Of a stretch of DNA of 64,000 bases, positions 19,629-28,691 are shown piece by piece (positions within the stretch are counted from its first letter, which is position 1; each line of letters starts with the position of its first letter). Made by a program: the position numbers and the translations under genes. This DNA is from Herbaspirillum sp. YR522 (lineage in GTDB: Bacteria > Pseudomonadota > Gammaproteobacteria > Burkholderiales > Burkholderiaceae_D). The stretch spans positions 1 to 64,000 of the forward strand of contig NZ_AKJA01000103.1 in NCBI RefSeq assembly GCF_000282575.1. The letters are read 5' to 3'. The notes under the pieces were generated by a model. It was not told where the DNA came from. It saw only the letters and a list, made by a program, of their open reading frames with translations, and did no database searches.

Positions 19629-19938
19629 GATGCAATCGCTCCTTTGGTTTGCCGTGCTGTTCAGTACGCTGCAAAAAAACCGATGCCGATGGCCGCGCAG
19701 GAAGGCGGACGCCACAGCGCAGTATGCCACCGGAATTCACCTAGAATAACAGCGAAAAACACTCGGAAAATAGCCGTCTAAATCAGCGACGCCATCGTAG
19801 CCAGCCGCCTATCGCAAGGCTAATGCTTTGTCTGCATGCAACTATGCACATCGTGCATAACGCGTCGAAAGTCCCGCTGCAGGCCGCATGCCGCCGCATT
19901 TCCAGGTGCGGCGCCGGCCGCCGCGCGCATCTTTCCGC
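19629..19938. other. Gene-free stretch between the LysR gene and gdhA
   Basis: These 310 bases hold the expected gdhA promoter and a perfect interrupted palindrome at 19844-19858. No reading frame in it looks coding. Confidence 0.5.
19844..19858. promoter_or_regulatory. Palindrome ATGCAC-ATC-GTGCAT upstream of gdhA
   Basis: Six-base perfect arms around a three-base centre, about 215 bases before the gdhA start and 80 bases after the LysR gene ends. A regulator site is possible but unproven. Confidence 0.3.
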
Positions 19939-20919
19939 CTATTCCCGCTTGTCGCCGGCGCGCCCCCGTGCCGACGCCTTTTGCCGCTCGTGGCGCACCT
20001 GGTCCTGGTCGACCAGGTACTCCCATAGGCGCGCCACGATCGCCTTGCCCGCGCGCTGCGCGGTTGGGCGTTCGCGATAGAGCCGGATTTCCATCTCGAC
20101 CTCCCAGTCGGCGGTGGCGCCATCGGCACGCGCCAGTTGCCGGTTGCGCACCTCGCGCACCACCGACGACTCGGGCAGGAAAGCCACGCCATGGCCTTCC
20201 AGAGCCATCATCTTGAGGCTCTCTGACATGTCGGTCTCGTAGTGTTTTTCCAGGTGCAGGGGCCGCTTGATGTCGGCCATCATCAACTCCACCATGCGCC
20301 CCAGATAGGCATTGCTGGTGTAGGACAGGAACGGCAGGGGCGCTCGCGAACCACCCGGGAACACATAGTCGGGCTTGCCGTTGCGGTCACAACGCGAGTA
20401 CGGCCGCAGCGTCTCGGTGCCCATGGTCAGCATGTCGTAGCGGCTGGCATCGAGCTGCACCGGCTGGCGCGGGTGGTGGTAACACAGCAGCAGGTCGCAA
20501 CCGCCCTCGACGATGGTCATCACGGCGTCGTGCACGTTGAGGGCGATGAGACGGGTATTGATCGAGCCGAAGCCGGACTCCAGCGAACTGAGCCACTTCG
20601 GCATGTAGGTCAGCGAGAGCGTATGTGGCACCGCAAAATCGACCGTGGTCTGCGCCGTGGGACGCTTGCCGCGCAACAGCGCACGGGTATTGTTGATCTG
20701 CCCCAGCATCTCGACGGCCTGCTCGTAGAACACCTCGCCGGCGGCGGTAAGCCGGGTCGGATAGGAGGTGCGGTCGATCAGGTCGGTGCCCAGCCAGGCC
20801 TCCAGCGACTGGATGCGGCGCGAGAATGCCGGCTGCGTGACGTGGCGCAATTCGGCCGAGCGACTGAAACTGCGGGTCTCGGCCAACGAAACGAAATCCT
20901 CAAGCCATTTGCTTTCCAT
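19939..20919 (-). CDS. LysR-family transcriptional regulator
   Basis: The 326-residue protein has the N-terminal winged helix-turn-helix of LysR proteins at residues 3-62 (FVSLAETRSFSRSAELRHVTQPAFSRRIQSLE) and a two-lobed effector domain after residue 90. The ATG at 20919 directly follows a GTG; the ATG is the likelier start. Both neighbours (gdhA downstream, ABC exporter upstream) are on the same strand, so its target is not given by a divergent promoter. Confidence 0.93.
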   Translation of the reverse strand: MESKWLEDFVSLAETRSFSRSAELRHVTQPAFSRRIQSLEAWLGTDLIDRTSYPTRLTAAGEVFYEQAVEMLGQINNTRALLRGKRPTAQTTVDFAVPHTLSLTYMPKWLSSLESGFGSINTRLIALNVHDAVMTIVEGGCDLLLCYHHPRQPVQLDASRYDMLTMGTETLRPYSRCDRNGKPDYVFPGGSRAPLPFLSYTSNAYLGRMVELMMADIKRPLHLEKHYETDMSESLKMMALEGHGVAFLPESSVVREVRNRQLARADGATADWEVEMEIRLYRERPTAQRAGKAIVARLWEYLVDQDQVRHERQKASARGRAGDKRE

Positions 20920-21003
20920 CACACGTCCGTTTCTGGTTCTTTTAAATCACGCCAAGCGCCAATTGTGCCGCAGCACCGGCCGCAACACCAGCAGCACCCG
21001 CTT

Positions 21004-22917
21004 TTAGCGCAGCGTCGGCGGCACCAGGATGCTGGCCTCGCGCGGCGGCCCCGCGTCGCCTGCCGCCAGCGACGGCGCGGGCAGCGGCGAGTCCTGGTCG
21101 GCATCGTCGTCGGCGCTGGCTTGCTGGCGCTGCCACATCTGTGCGTAGTGCCCGCCCATGGCCAGTAGCGTCGGATGGGTGCCGCGCTCGACGATGCGGC
21201 CATGCTCCAGCACCAGGATCTGGTCGGCCTCGACCACCGTCGACAGGCGATGCGCAATGACCAGCGTGGTGCGCTCGCGGGCAATGTCCGACAGCTGCTG
21301 CTGGATCGCCTGTTCGGCGCGCGAGTCGAGCGCCGAGGTGGCCTCGTCGAAAATCAGGATCGCCGGGTCCTTGAGCAGGGTGCGGGCAATCGCCACCCGT
21401 TGCTTCTCCCCGCCCGACAACTTCAGGCCCCGCTCGCCGACCATGGTGGCGTAACCATCGGGCAGCGATTCGATGAAGTCGTGGATGTAGGCCGCGCGGG
21501 CCGCCGCTACGATGTCGTCAAAGCTGCTGCCGGGCTTGCCATAGGCGATGTTGTACTCGATGGTGTCGTTGAACAGCACCGTGTCCTGCGGCACGATGCC
21601 GATGGCCTGGCGCAGCGAAGCCTGGGTCACGTTGCGCAGGTCCTGGCCATCGATGCGCACCGCGCCGCCATCGACGTCGTAGAACCGATACAGCAGTCGC
21701 GACAAGGTCGACTTGCCAGATCCACTATGGCCGACCACGGCGGTGGTGGTGCCGGGCGCCACCACGAAGTCGACATCGAACAGGATCTGGCGCTTGCGCT
21801 CGTAGCTGAAATCGACGTGCTCGAAATGCAGCGCCGCGCCATCGGTCTTCAAGGGCGCCGCGCCTACCCGGTCGGCCACTTCGCGGTTCTCTTCCAGCAG
21901 CGCGAACAGGCGCTCCATATCGGCCAGGCTCTGCTTGATCTCGCGATACAGCACTCCCAGGAAATTGAGCGGGATGTAGAGCTGGATCATGAAGGCATTG
22001 ACCAGCACCATGTCACCCAGCGTCATGGTGCCGTTCATCACGCCCACCGTGGCGCGCCACAGGATGAGCGTGACGGCGATGGCGATGATGGCCGACTGAC
22101 CGGTGTTGAGCAGCGACAGCGAACTCTGCGACTTGACCGCTGCGCTCTCGTAGCGCTGCAGGCCCTCGTCGTAGCGGCGTGCCTCGAAGTCCTCGTTGCC
22201 GAAATACTTGACCGTCTCGTAGTTGATCAACGAATCGATGGCGCGCGTATTGGCGCGAGAATCGAGATCGTTCATGGTGCGCCGGAAATGCGTGCGCCAC
22301 TCGGTCACCGTCACCGTGAAGCCGATGTAGAACAGCAGCGCGCCGCCGGTGATGACCGACAGCCAGATGTCGTAATGCAGCAGCAGGTAACCCAGCACCA
22401 GCAGGATCTCGATGATGGTGGGCAGTATCGAGAACAGGGTGTACGACACCAGGGTCGACACACCGCGCGTGCCGCGCTCGATATCGCGGGTCATGCCACC
22501 GGTCTGGCGATTGAGGTGAAAGCGCAGCGACAGCGCATGCAGGTGGCGAAATACCTGCAACGCAATGGTCCGCACCGCACGCTGCGTGACCCGCGCAAAC
22601 ATCAGCTCGCGCAACTCGGTAAAGACCGAGGTCGCCAGCCGCAATGCACCATAGGCGGCCAACAGGCCCAGCGGCAGCACTAGCAACGCCACGGGATGCG
22701 CAGGCGTTACCGTCATGGCGTCGACCAGCCGCTTCAGTACCAGTGGCACACCCACGTTGGCCAGCTTGGCCCCCACCAGGAAACCCAGGGCCAGCGCCAC
22801 CCGCCACTTGTAGGTCCACAGGTAGGGCAGCAGGGTTCGGATGACGGTCCAGTCGCTACGGTAACGGGGAGCGGGCGGACCGGATGGAGCAGACGGATGA
22901 GCTGATTGGCGACGCAT
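21004..22917 (-). CDS. ABC exporter of the Atm1 / heavy-metal tolerance type
   Basis: A half-transporter of about 637 residues with six membrane segments (about 40-330). It contains the Atm1-like segment GTRGVSTLVSYTLFSILPTIIEI and NDLDSRANTRAIDSLINYETVKYFGNE. The nucleotide-binding domain has [27 protein letters not shown] and ILIFDEATSALD. Bacterial Atm1-like proteins export glutathione conjugates or persulfides and help with metal stress. The start is uncertain: an in-frame ATG at 22968 would add 17 residues, and neither has a clear ribosome binding site. Confidence 0.88.
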   Translation of the reverse strand: MRRQSAHPSAPSGPPAPRYRSDWTVIRTLLPYLWTYKWRVALALGFLVGAKLANVGVPLVLKRLVDAMTVTPAHPVALLVLPLGLLAAYGALRLATSVFTELRELMFARVTQRAVRTIALQVFRHLHALSLRFHLNRQTGGMTRDIERGTRGVSTLVSYTLFSILPTIIEILLVLGYLLLHYDIWLSVITGGALLFYIGFTVTVTEWRTHFRRTMNDLDSRANTRAIDSLINYETVKYFGNEDFEARRYDEGLQRYESAAVKSQSSLSLLNTGQSAIIAIAVTLILWRATVGVMNGTMTLGDMVLVNAFMIQLYIPLNFLGVLYREIKQSLADMERLFALLEENREVADRVGAAPLKTDGAALHFEHVDFSYERKRQILFDVDFVVAPGTTTAVVGHSGSGKSTLSRLLYRFYDVDGGAVRIDGQDLRNVTQASLRQAIGIVPQDTVLFNDTIEYNIAYGKPGSSFDDIVAAARAAYIHDFIESLPDGYATMVGERGLKLSGGEKQRVAIARTLLKDPAILIFDEATSALDSRAEQAIQQQLSDIARERTTLVIAHRLSTVVEADQILVLEHGRIVERGTHPTLLAMGGHYAQMWQRQQASADDDADQDSPLPAPSLAAGDAGPPREASILVPPTLR

Positions 22918-23078
22918 GAATTGATCGAGGAATGGGTGGCTGGATAACGGTGCGGACTTGCAATCCATGGAACAGGTGATTGCAAAGCTACCGATATAGG
23001 TAACATCCGATAAACTATCACCCCGCAAAACAGGGATTATAAGAGTCCACCGGATTTCACGCTTTCCAAGGAACATCG

Positions 23079-23546
23079 ATGACCAGCACCACACGCACCC
23101 AACTCCCGGCCGGCAAGGCTCCGCAATTGCGCGTCATGCCGATGCCGGCCGATGCCAATATCCATGGCGACGTCTTCGGCGGCTGGATCATGGCCCAGGT
23201 CGACATCGCCGGTTCGCTGCCGGCGACCCGGCGCGCCAATGGCCGGGTGGCGACCGTGGCGGTCAATTCGTTCCTGTTCAAGCACCCGGTGTTCGTGGGT
23301 GACCTGCTGTCGTTCTACGCCGACATCGTCAAGGTCGGCAATACCTCCGTCACCGTCAATGTCGAGGTCTTCGCCGAACGCAACCGGCTGCAGACCGAGA
23401 TCGTCAAGGTCACCGAAGCCACCCTCACCTACGTGGCCACCGACGAGAATCGCAAGCCGCGCGCGCTGCCGCCGCTGAGCCCGCAAGACGATATCCCCGC
23501 CGTCAATGTGCTGCAGGAGCTGGGCAGCGGCTGGCAGGCACTGTAA
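23079..23546 (+). CDS. YciA-type acyl-CoA thioesterase
   Basis: The 155-residue protein is a single hot-dog domain with the family motif MPADANIHGDVFGGWIM and later VNSFLFKHPVFVGDLL. YciA-type enzymes hydrolyse a broad range of acyl-CoA esters in the cytoplasm. It is divergent from the ABC exporter and is followed 107 bases later by a dehydrogenase on the same strand. Confidence 0.92.
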   Translation: MTSTTRTQLPAGKAPQLRVMPMPADANIHGDVFGGWIMAQVDIAGSLPATRRANGRVATVAVNSFLFKHPVFVGDLLSFYADIVKVGNTSVTVNVEVFAERNRLQTEIVKVTEATLTYVATDENRKPRALPPLSPQDDIPAVNVLQELGSGWQAL

Positions 23547-23653
23547 CGAGGACGATTCGGCTGGCGCGCGCCCCCAGTTGAAAAAGATTCAGCCCGCGGC
23601 GGGTCTGCGGCCACTATTGTTACGCTCCCCTTACCGTTTCGACATCATCGACC

Positions 23654-24607
23654 ATGAGCCAACCTGCCCCTTCCCGCCCGACCGTGCTGATCGTGGCACG
23701 CCTGCCGCAGCACCTGATGCAGCTGCTGCACGACAATTTCACCTGCCATAACCTGCTCGACGGCTTGACCGAAGAACAACTGCGCGACATCGCGCCGCAG
23801 GTGCGCGGCATCGCCGCCAACGGCGAAGCCAAGGTGCCGCGTGAGTTCATGGCGCGCTTCCCGGCGCTGGAAATCGTTTCCGTATTCGGCGTCGGCTATG
23901 ACGGCGTGGAGGTACCGGCCGCGCGCGAACGCGGCATCCATGTCACCCATACCCCCGATGTGCTGACCGACGACGTGGCCGACATGGCGCTGGCTTTGCT
24001 GCTGGGCGTGGCCCGCAACGTGGTGCGCGCCGATCACTTTGCCCGTAGCGGCCAATGGAAGAGCGGCCCCTTCCCGTTTACGACGAAAGTCACCGGTGCA
24101 CGCCTGGGCATCGTCGGACTGGGGCGCATCGGCCAAGCCATTGCCCGTCGCGCGGCCGCCTTCGACATGGATATCTCCTATCACAATCGTTCGCACAAGG
24201 ACGTGCCCTATCGTTATTTCGGCGATATCGCGTCGCTGGCCGCGGCGGTCGACTTCCTGGTGCTGGCCACGCCGGGCGGTGCCGATACCCGTGCGCTGGT
24301 CAATGCCGAAGTGCTCGACGCCTTGGGACCGCAGGGCTTCCTGATCAACGTGGCACGCGGCTCGGTGGTCGACGAAGCCGCGCTGACGCAGGCACTCAAG
24401 GCGGGCAGGATCGCCGGTGCCGGACTGGACGTATTCGCGAACGAACCCAACATCCCGGCCGAACTGGCCGCGCTCGACAATGTAGTGCTCACCCCGCACA
24501 TGGCCAGCGGTACCCTGGTCACGCGCACGGCCATGGCGGACCTCGCCTACGACAATCTGGCCGCCCATTTTGCCGGCCGGGCGGTACTGACGCCGGTGCC
24601 GAACTGA
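23654..24607 (+). CDS. D-2-hydroxyacid dehydrogenase (hydroxypyruvate/glyoxylate reductase type)
   Basis: The enzyme is 317 residues. The dinucleotide motif LGIVGLGRIGQAIA begins near residue 150, the catalytic Arg is in INVARGSVVDE, a Glu lies in FANEPNIP, and the His is in VVLTPHMASGT. Family members reduce glyoxylate, hydroxypyruvate or other 2-keto acids with NAD(P)H. The exact substrate cannot be read from the sequence. Confidence 0.92.
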   Translation: MSQPAPSRPTVLIVARLPQHLMQLLHDNFTCHNLLDGLTEEQLRDIAPQVRGIAANGEAKVPREFMARFPALEIVSVFGVGYDGVEVPAARERGIHVTHTPDVLTDDVADMALALLLGVARNVVRADHFARSGQWKSGPFPFTTKVTGARLGIVGLGRIGQAIARRAAAFDMDISYHNRSHKDVPYRYFGDIASLAAAVDFLVLATPGGADTRALVNAEVLDALGPQGFLINVARGSVVDEAALTQALKAGRIAGAGLDVFANEPNIPAELAALDNVVLTPHMASGTLVTRTAMADLAYDNLAAHFAGRAVLTPVPN

Positions 24608-24782
24608 CGGCGCCGTAGCGACCGGCGATGGGCCCGGTTGCCCCCGGCATTTGCCCTGGCATTTGCCGCGGCTGCGCCGGGCCTGGCGACAGGCCCGGCG
24701 TCGATAGGATGATCGAACCTCATTGGCTTGCTGCGCCACACCATGTTGGCTTTTTGAAAACAAACTGCGGACGCCGTCCAAC

Positions 24783-24810
24783 GGAACCGCGGATCGCCCT
24801 GCTCCACTCA
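24783..24810 (+). promoter_or_regulatory. Perfect hrp-box-like promoter upstream of the small lipoprotein gene
   Basis: GGAACC (24783-24788), 15 bases, then CCACTCA (24804-24810). This meets the published HrpL ECF-sigma consensus GGAACC-N15/16-CCACNNA exactly. It ends 44 bases before the next gene on the same strand. Confidence 0.6.
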
Positions 24811-24854
24811 TGCAAGCACGCCAAGCCGGCGGCATGACCTCACCAGGAGCAAGC

Positions 24855-25211
24855 ATGAAACACCAGGCGATCCTCGTTTTTTCCCTGCTGATACCACTGG
24901 CGGCTTGCACCACCGCGCCGACAGTAAGCCTGATGCCACAGGAAGACGGCAGCTTCCGCAGCGTGGCCACATCCGAAAACGAACAGCAGGCCCTGGGCAG
25001 TTCGCTGTCCCTGGCCGAATCGACTTGTCGCGAACGCAACCTGCGCCATGCGGTACTCAATGCCGACAGCCACTATCGGGGCCTGCCGCTGCGCACGGCC
25101 GACCCGACCCGGCAGGAAGCCGAACTGGTCGCCTATGCCAACTCCCCTACCTTTCCCTCACTGACGGCCAACGACGACTACCAGGTCAAGGTCCATTTCA
25201 AATGCATGTAA
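24855..25211 (+). CDS. Small predicted outer-membrane lipoprotein, unknown function
   Basis: The 118-residue product starts at an ATG seven bases after AGGAG. It has a lipoprotein signal with lipobox LAAC (Cys18, MKHQAILVFSLLIPLAAC). The mature part is polar with two further cysteines, in STCRERNL and the terminal FKCM, which could form a disulfide. I do not recognise the family. A perfect hrp-box-like element just upstream hints that it belongs to a type III secretion regulon. That would be unusual for a lipoprotein unless it serves the envelope part of the system. Confidence 0.8.
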   Translation: MKHQAILVFSLLIPLAACTTAPTVSLMPQEDGSFRSVATSENEQQALGSSLSLAESTCRERNLRHAVLNADSHYRGLPLRTADPTRQEAELVAYANSPTFPSLTANDDYQVKVHFKCM

Positions 25212-25595
25212 AGTTGTCTGGTTGTCTGATTTAGTTAGCACTTTCGCTCGCCGCCAAACCCAGGTGTCGTGAAGCGGCGACGGTCGCCGCCTGCATAAGC
25301 TGGGTGATCCAGGTCAAACGGCAGCGACTTAACCGAAATGCGCTGCATCGGCGTGCATCCGCGCGCTGATGCAGTGCGCGTGGTGCTTGACGTGGTGCGC
25401 GACTGCGACGCCCCTTGTTAATTTCTAACAGAGGTACGAATTTGATGCATACAAGGAACGGATTTAGTCTACTATACCCGTTCCCTGTCAGACAATATAA
25501 GGCATGCGCTCGAGGCACCAACGCCATGCCCGCTCCACTGCACGGTGCGTAGCGTGCAGCAGCAAGTGGCCATAACAACGACCGATTGTCAGCCG
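25212..25595. other. Gene-free stretch upstream of the first atypical response regulator
   Basis: These 384 bases hold an inverted repeat at 25455-25484 and AT-rich promoter-like sequence around it. No reading frame is convincing. Confidence 0.5.
25455..25484 (+). promoter_or_regulatory. Inverted repeat GGAACGG-N16-CCGTTCC, putative operator
   Basis: Seven-base perfect arms (25455-25461 and 25478-25484) enclose the AT-rich AGTCTACTATAC, which includes a weak -10. It lies about 110 bases before the response regulator gene. It could bind that regulator as autoregulation; this is inference. Confidence 0.4.
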
Positions 25596-26354
25596 ATGAA
25601 CATCGCATGTTATATCCGCAATTCAACCATCTACGACCAGGTAAAAACCGCGCTGGTCAGGGCAGGCTTTTTTCCATCGCACTTCGATTCCGAAACCTCC
25701 CTGCTGCGCACCTTGAAGCGCAAGAACTTCGACTTCGTCATCATCGACCTGGGCAGCGCCTCCGACACCGATAGCATTTTTTCATGGCTGAGCTTGCGCA
25801 GCGGCGACGCCATTCCGACCTTGCTGCTGTCCCCCACGCGCAACGGCGAACTGGTGGCGCGGGCGCTCGATAGCGGCGCCGACGATTTCCTCGAGCGCCC
25901 GTTCGAAGCGGTCGAGCTGCTGGCCCGCATCAATGCCATCGTGCGCCGCGCCAGTCCGGCCGCCAACCGGCGCAGCATCGACTACATCGGTTTCCAGTTG
26001 CATCGCGACAGCGCCAAGTTCAGTTACCAGGGGCGCGACATCTCGCTCACCCCACGCGAGTTCAGCATGGCCTGGCTGTTCTTCTCGTCACCGGGCGTCT
26101 ACATCTCGCGCGAGACCCTGGGTGCCGTGATCTGGAGCGCCGACAGCGAGATCGCCGGCCGTACCATCGAACAGCACGTCTACAAGCTGCGCAAGAAACT
26201 GCAGGTGGAAGGACGCCAGATCGTGGTCATCCGCACCGCCTACAGCCACGGCTACCGGCTCGAACCGGTAAGCGGCGCGCAGGATGCGGCCGACATGGGC
26301 GCCGACACGGCCGAGCCGACCACCGCCGACGTCCGCTGGCAAGCCAGCGCCTGA
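25596..26354 (+). CDS. Atypical OmpR-type response regulator with degenerate receiver (first copy)
   Basis: The 252-residue protein has a receiver-like domain (1-115) and an OmpR-type winged helix (about 145-235, EQHVYKLRKKLQVEG and RTAYSHGYRLEP). The receiver lacks the N-terminal acidic pair: it opens NIACYIRNSTIY rather than a VDD motif. The conserved KP is replaced by RP (DDFLERPFE). A central Asp remains in FVIIDLGS. Such receivers usually act without phosphorylation. A close paralogue lies at 29876. Between them sit a chaperone and its candidate secreted partner, so regulation of secretion genes is plausible but unproven. Confidence 0.85.
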   Translation: MNIACYIRNSTIYDQVKTALVRAGFFPSHFDSETSLLRTLKRKNFDFVIIDLGSASDTDSIFSWLSLRSGDAIPTLLLSPTRNGELVARALDSGADDFLERPFEAVELLARINAIVRRASPAANRRSIDYIGFQLHRDSAKFSYQGRDISLTPREFSMAWLFFSSPGVYISRETLGAVIWSADSEIAGRTIEQHVYKLRKKLQVEGRQIVVIRTAYSHGYRLEPVSGAQDAADMGADTAEPTTADVRWQASA

Positions 26355-26395
26355 CACTTACGCGCCCGGCTGCCGTCCCCACCGGCGGTGCCCCC

Positions 26396-26445
26396 CAAGA
26401 AAAAACGCGCCGCACAGTCATCGACTGCACGGCGCGTCACGCCCA
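26396..26445. terminator. Terminator between the first response regulator and the 738-residue protein gene
   Basis: ACGCGCCG pairs with CGGCGCGT, extended by CAGT/ACTG, with an A-run on the plus side forming a T-tract for the minus strand. It serves the converging genes, chiefly the minus-strand one. Confidence 0.75.
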
Positions 26446-26462
26446 AGCGGCTACGTCAGGCC

Positions 26463-28679
26463 TCAGGCATGACCGCTACTGTCGCCGATCTGCGAAATGA
26501 CCATCTCATCCTGCAGTTCCTGCAACGCAGTACGTTCGACTTCCTGGCCGATGGTTTCCGCGTTTTCTTCCAGGTACCGGCTGATCTTGTCGACTTCCTG
26601 GCGCAGGCTCTCGGCCTTGTTGCGTCCGGTGGAAGCATGATTCTGGATCGACAAGCGCTCCCAGGCCGACGATGGCAACGCAAACATCGCGCGCCCGATC
26701 GCTCCCAACGCCCGCGCGGTCTCCCGGGGCTGGAAGCCGACGCGTGGAATGGCATTGCGCAGGGTGGTGCGCTGCGTGATCTTCTTGTTGACCGCCGGCC
26801 CGGCCGAGAATGCCCCGAGCACGCCGATGCCCGCCAGCAGGACGCTGGTCACATAACGGCTGGTGTCGGATATCAGCGGAGGCTCTCCGGCCGCCGCTTG
26901 CTTGGCATTGAGATAACGAAACAGGCTGGGGACGATCAGCGACATGGTAGGGCCGGCAATGAGCATCGAGAATTGGCTGCCGAAGCGTTGCGCCACCTGC
27001 GAGATGATGTCTGCCGGCACCTGCATCCGGACCCAGGCGGTGCGCAGGGATAGCAACCAGGGCTTTTCGTTGCCCACCGCGTCCAGCAGGAATTTCTTGT
27101 TGTCGACCGACATCGCCTTCCAGTTGTCGTTATCGATGCAAGCAATGTCGTGCTTGACCGCGTTCAAGCGGTCGCGGGCAGCGATGAGGTCCTCATAGCT
27201 GTCGCCGTCCGCCGGACTGAGCTGGCGCAAGAAGGCGTGCAGGGGGGCCTGCCCCTGCTGCTGGGCCTGCTGCTCTTCCATGCGCCTGAAATCGGTGACA
27301 TCCATCTTGACCAAGTCGGCCAGGTGCTGTTCGGCATAGGACCGTTCCAGCACCAGGCTTTCCTTGAACTGGTCCAACGCTGCCGAGATCGAAATGCCGC
27401 CGCCCTTCCACTGCTTGGGCAGATCGGCGAGATCGCCCAGATCGGCCTCGGTCAATTGGTCGATCGCCTTGCCATGCGACAGCGGGTCGAGCAGGTGGGT
27501 GGTGGCGATGGTCGCCATCAGGGTATTGTTCTGCTTGGAGAACTGGTCGCCCGGGCCAGCCCAGAATTGTTGCATTGCCATGGTGGCGAGCGTGCCGCCG
27601 ACCTGGATGTAGTTACCGATATGGCCGTCGTGTGCAGCATTTGCGCCCAACGACGCCGACATGTTGACGGCGGTGCGCAAGGCGCGTGTGATCGAGGCAC
27701 GGAACTGGCCGGCATAGTTCAGGCCGATGACATCCTTGCGGACGTTGAACTTCTTGTCTTCCTCGGCCATCTTGGCGATCAGCGCCAGCGCCGTATTGCC
27801 ATCCTGGTCGATCTTTTGACGCAGTTCGTTCCACTCGTTGCTGCCGGGCTTGAGGTTCTTCAACGCCGCCTCGTGCCCTTCCATGGTCGTATTGATCTTC
27901 TCCATGTCGTCGATCAGCTTGACGATGGCGGCATCGGTCTTGGGATAGCCGGGCGCTTTCATCTCGGCCGAACGGGCCGACTGCCCGCCTGCGCGCATCA
28001 GCTCCTGGCGCGTGACCGACACGATCTGCGTGGCGGTATTGATAAAGGGAGTCGCCAACGCAATGGCCACCTGGGAGCCCAGGGCGACTTCGGCGTAATG
28101 CACCGGGTCGTCCTTGATCTTTTCCTTCGGAACGGTCATCAGGTACAAGGCCGGCAGCGCCGACGCAAGCGTCATGAGCTGCGGACCCAATGCGTACAGG
28201 CTGCCCGAACCGGTCCAGCCTCCCGAGAAGCGGCCGCCCTCGATCTTTTTCATCGCAGCTTCATCCACACCGAAGATATCGAGGTAGAGGGTGCGCGCAT
28301 GGCTCCAGTCGCGCTCTTTCTCCGGACGTTCCAGCTGGCGTAATTGTTCTTTTACAAACGCCAGCACCTTGGGACGCTCGATGACGCGGTTCTTTTCGGT
28401 AGCCAGATATTGCTGCAGGATCTCGCCCAGCTTGGCGTCGACCTCGGACTCTGGCATATGCGCCAGCGGCGGGCTGTCCTGGCGTTGCATCTCGTAGGCC
28501 TCGAGCGACGCCCGCGATGGCGATCCCTGCGCCACTTCACGCAGTACATGATCGGGTGGCGTCTGGGACATGCGTACGCTTGGTGTTCTGCGGGTGCCTG
28601 CCGCCGGGCTGCTGGATGTGGAACCCATTGCGGCCTCGATGTCCGGAGTGGATGGGGTGGGGTGATTGATATGTGCCAT
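26463..28679 (-). CDS. Candidate type III secreted protein, 738 residues, unknown function
   Basis: I do not recognise this protein. The first 45 residues are rich in Ser, Thr and Pro (MAHINHPTPSTPDIEAAMGS and onward) and lack a Sec signal, as is usual for type III secretion substrates. Hydrophobic stretches occur near 150-178, 197-215, 570-590 and 605-627, separated by long charged helices, so it may insert in a membrane. It starts 12 bases after a CesT-like chaperone gene with GAGGAG before the ATG. The MAH opening recurs in two other genes of this window. Effector or translocator status is inference from context. Confidence 0.65.
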   Translation of the reverse strand: MAHINHPTPSTPDIEAAMGSTSSSPAAGTRRTPSVRMSQTPPDHVLREVAQGSPSRASLEAYEMQRQDSPPLAHMPESEVDAKLGEILQQYLATEKNRVIERPKVLAFVKEQLRQLERPEKERDWSHARTLYLDIFGVDEAAMKKIEGGRFSGGWTGSGSLYALGPQLMTLASALPALYLMTVPKEKIKDDPVHYAEVALGSQVAIALATPFINTATQIVSVTRQELMRAGGQSARSAEMKAPGYPKTDAAIVKLIDDMEKINTTMEGHEAALKNLKPGSNEWNELRQKIDQDGNTALALIAKMAEEDKKFNVRKDVIGLNYAGQFRASITRALRTAVNMSASLGANAAHDGHIGNYIQVGGTLATMAMQQFWAGPGDQFSKQNNTLMATIATTHLLDPLSHGKAIDQLTEADLGDLADLPKQWKGGGISISAALDQFKESLVLERSYAEQHLADLVKMDVTDFRRMEEQQAQQQGQAPLHAFLRQLSPADGDSYEDLIAARDRLNAVKHDIACIDNDNWKAMSVDNKKFLLDAVGNEKPWLLSLRTAWVRMQVPADIISQVAQRFGSQFSMLIAGPTMSLIVPSLFRYLNAKQAAAGEPPLISDTSRYVTSVLLAGIGVLGAFSAGPAVNKKITQRTTLRNAIPRVGFQPRETARALGAIGRAMFALPSSAWERLSIQNHASTGRNKAESLRQEVDKISRYLEENAETIGQEVERTALQELQDEMVISQIGDSSGHA

Positions 28680-28691
28680 TACATCAACTCC

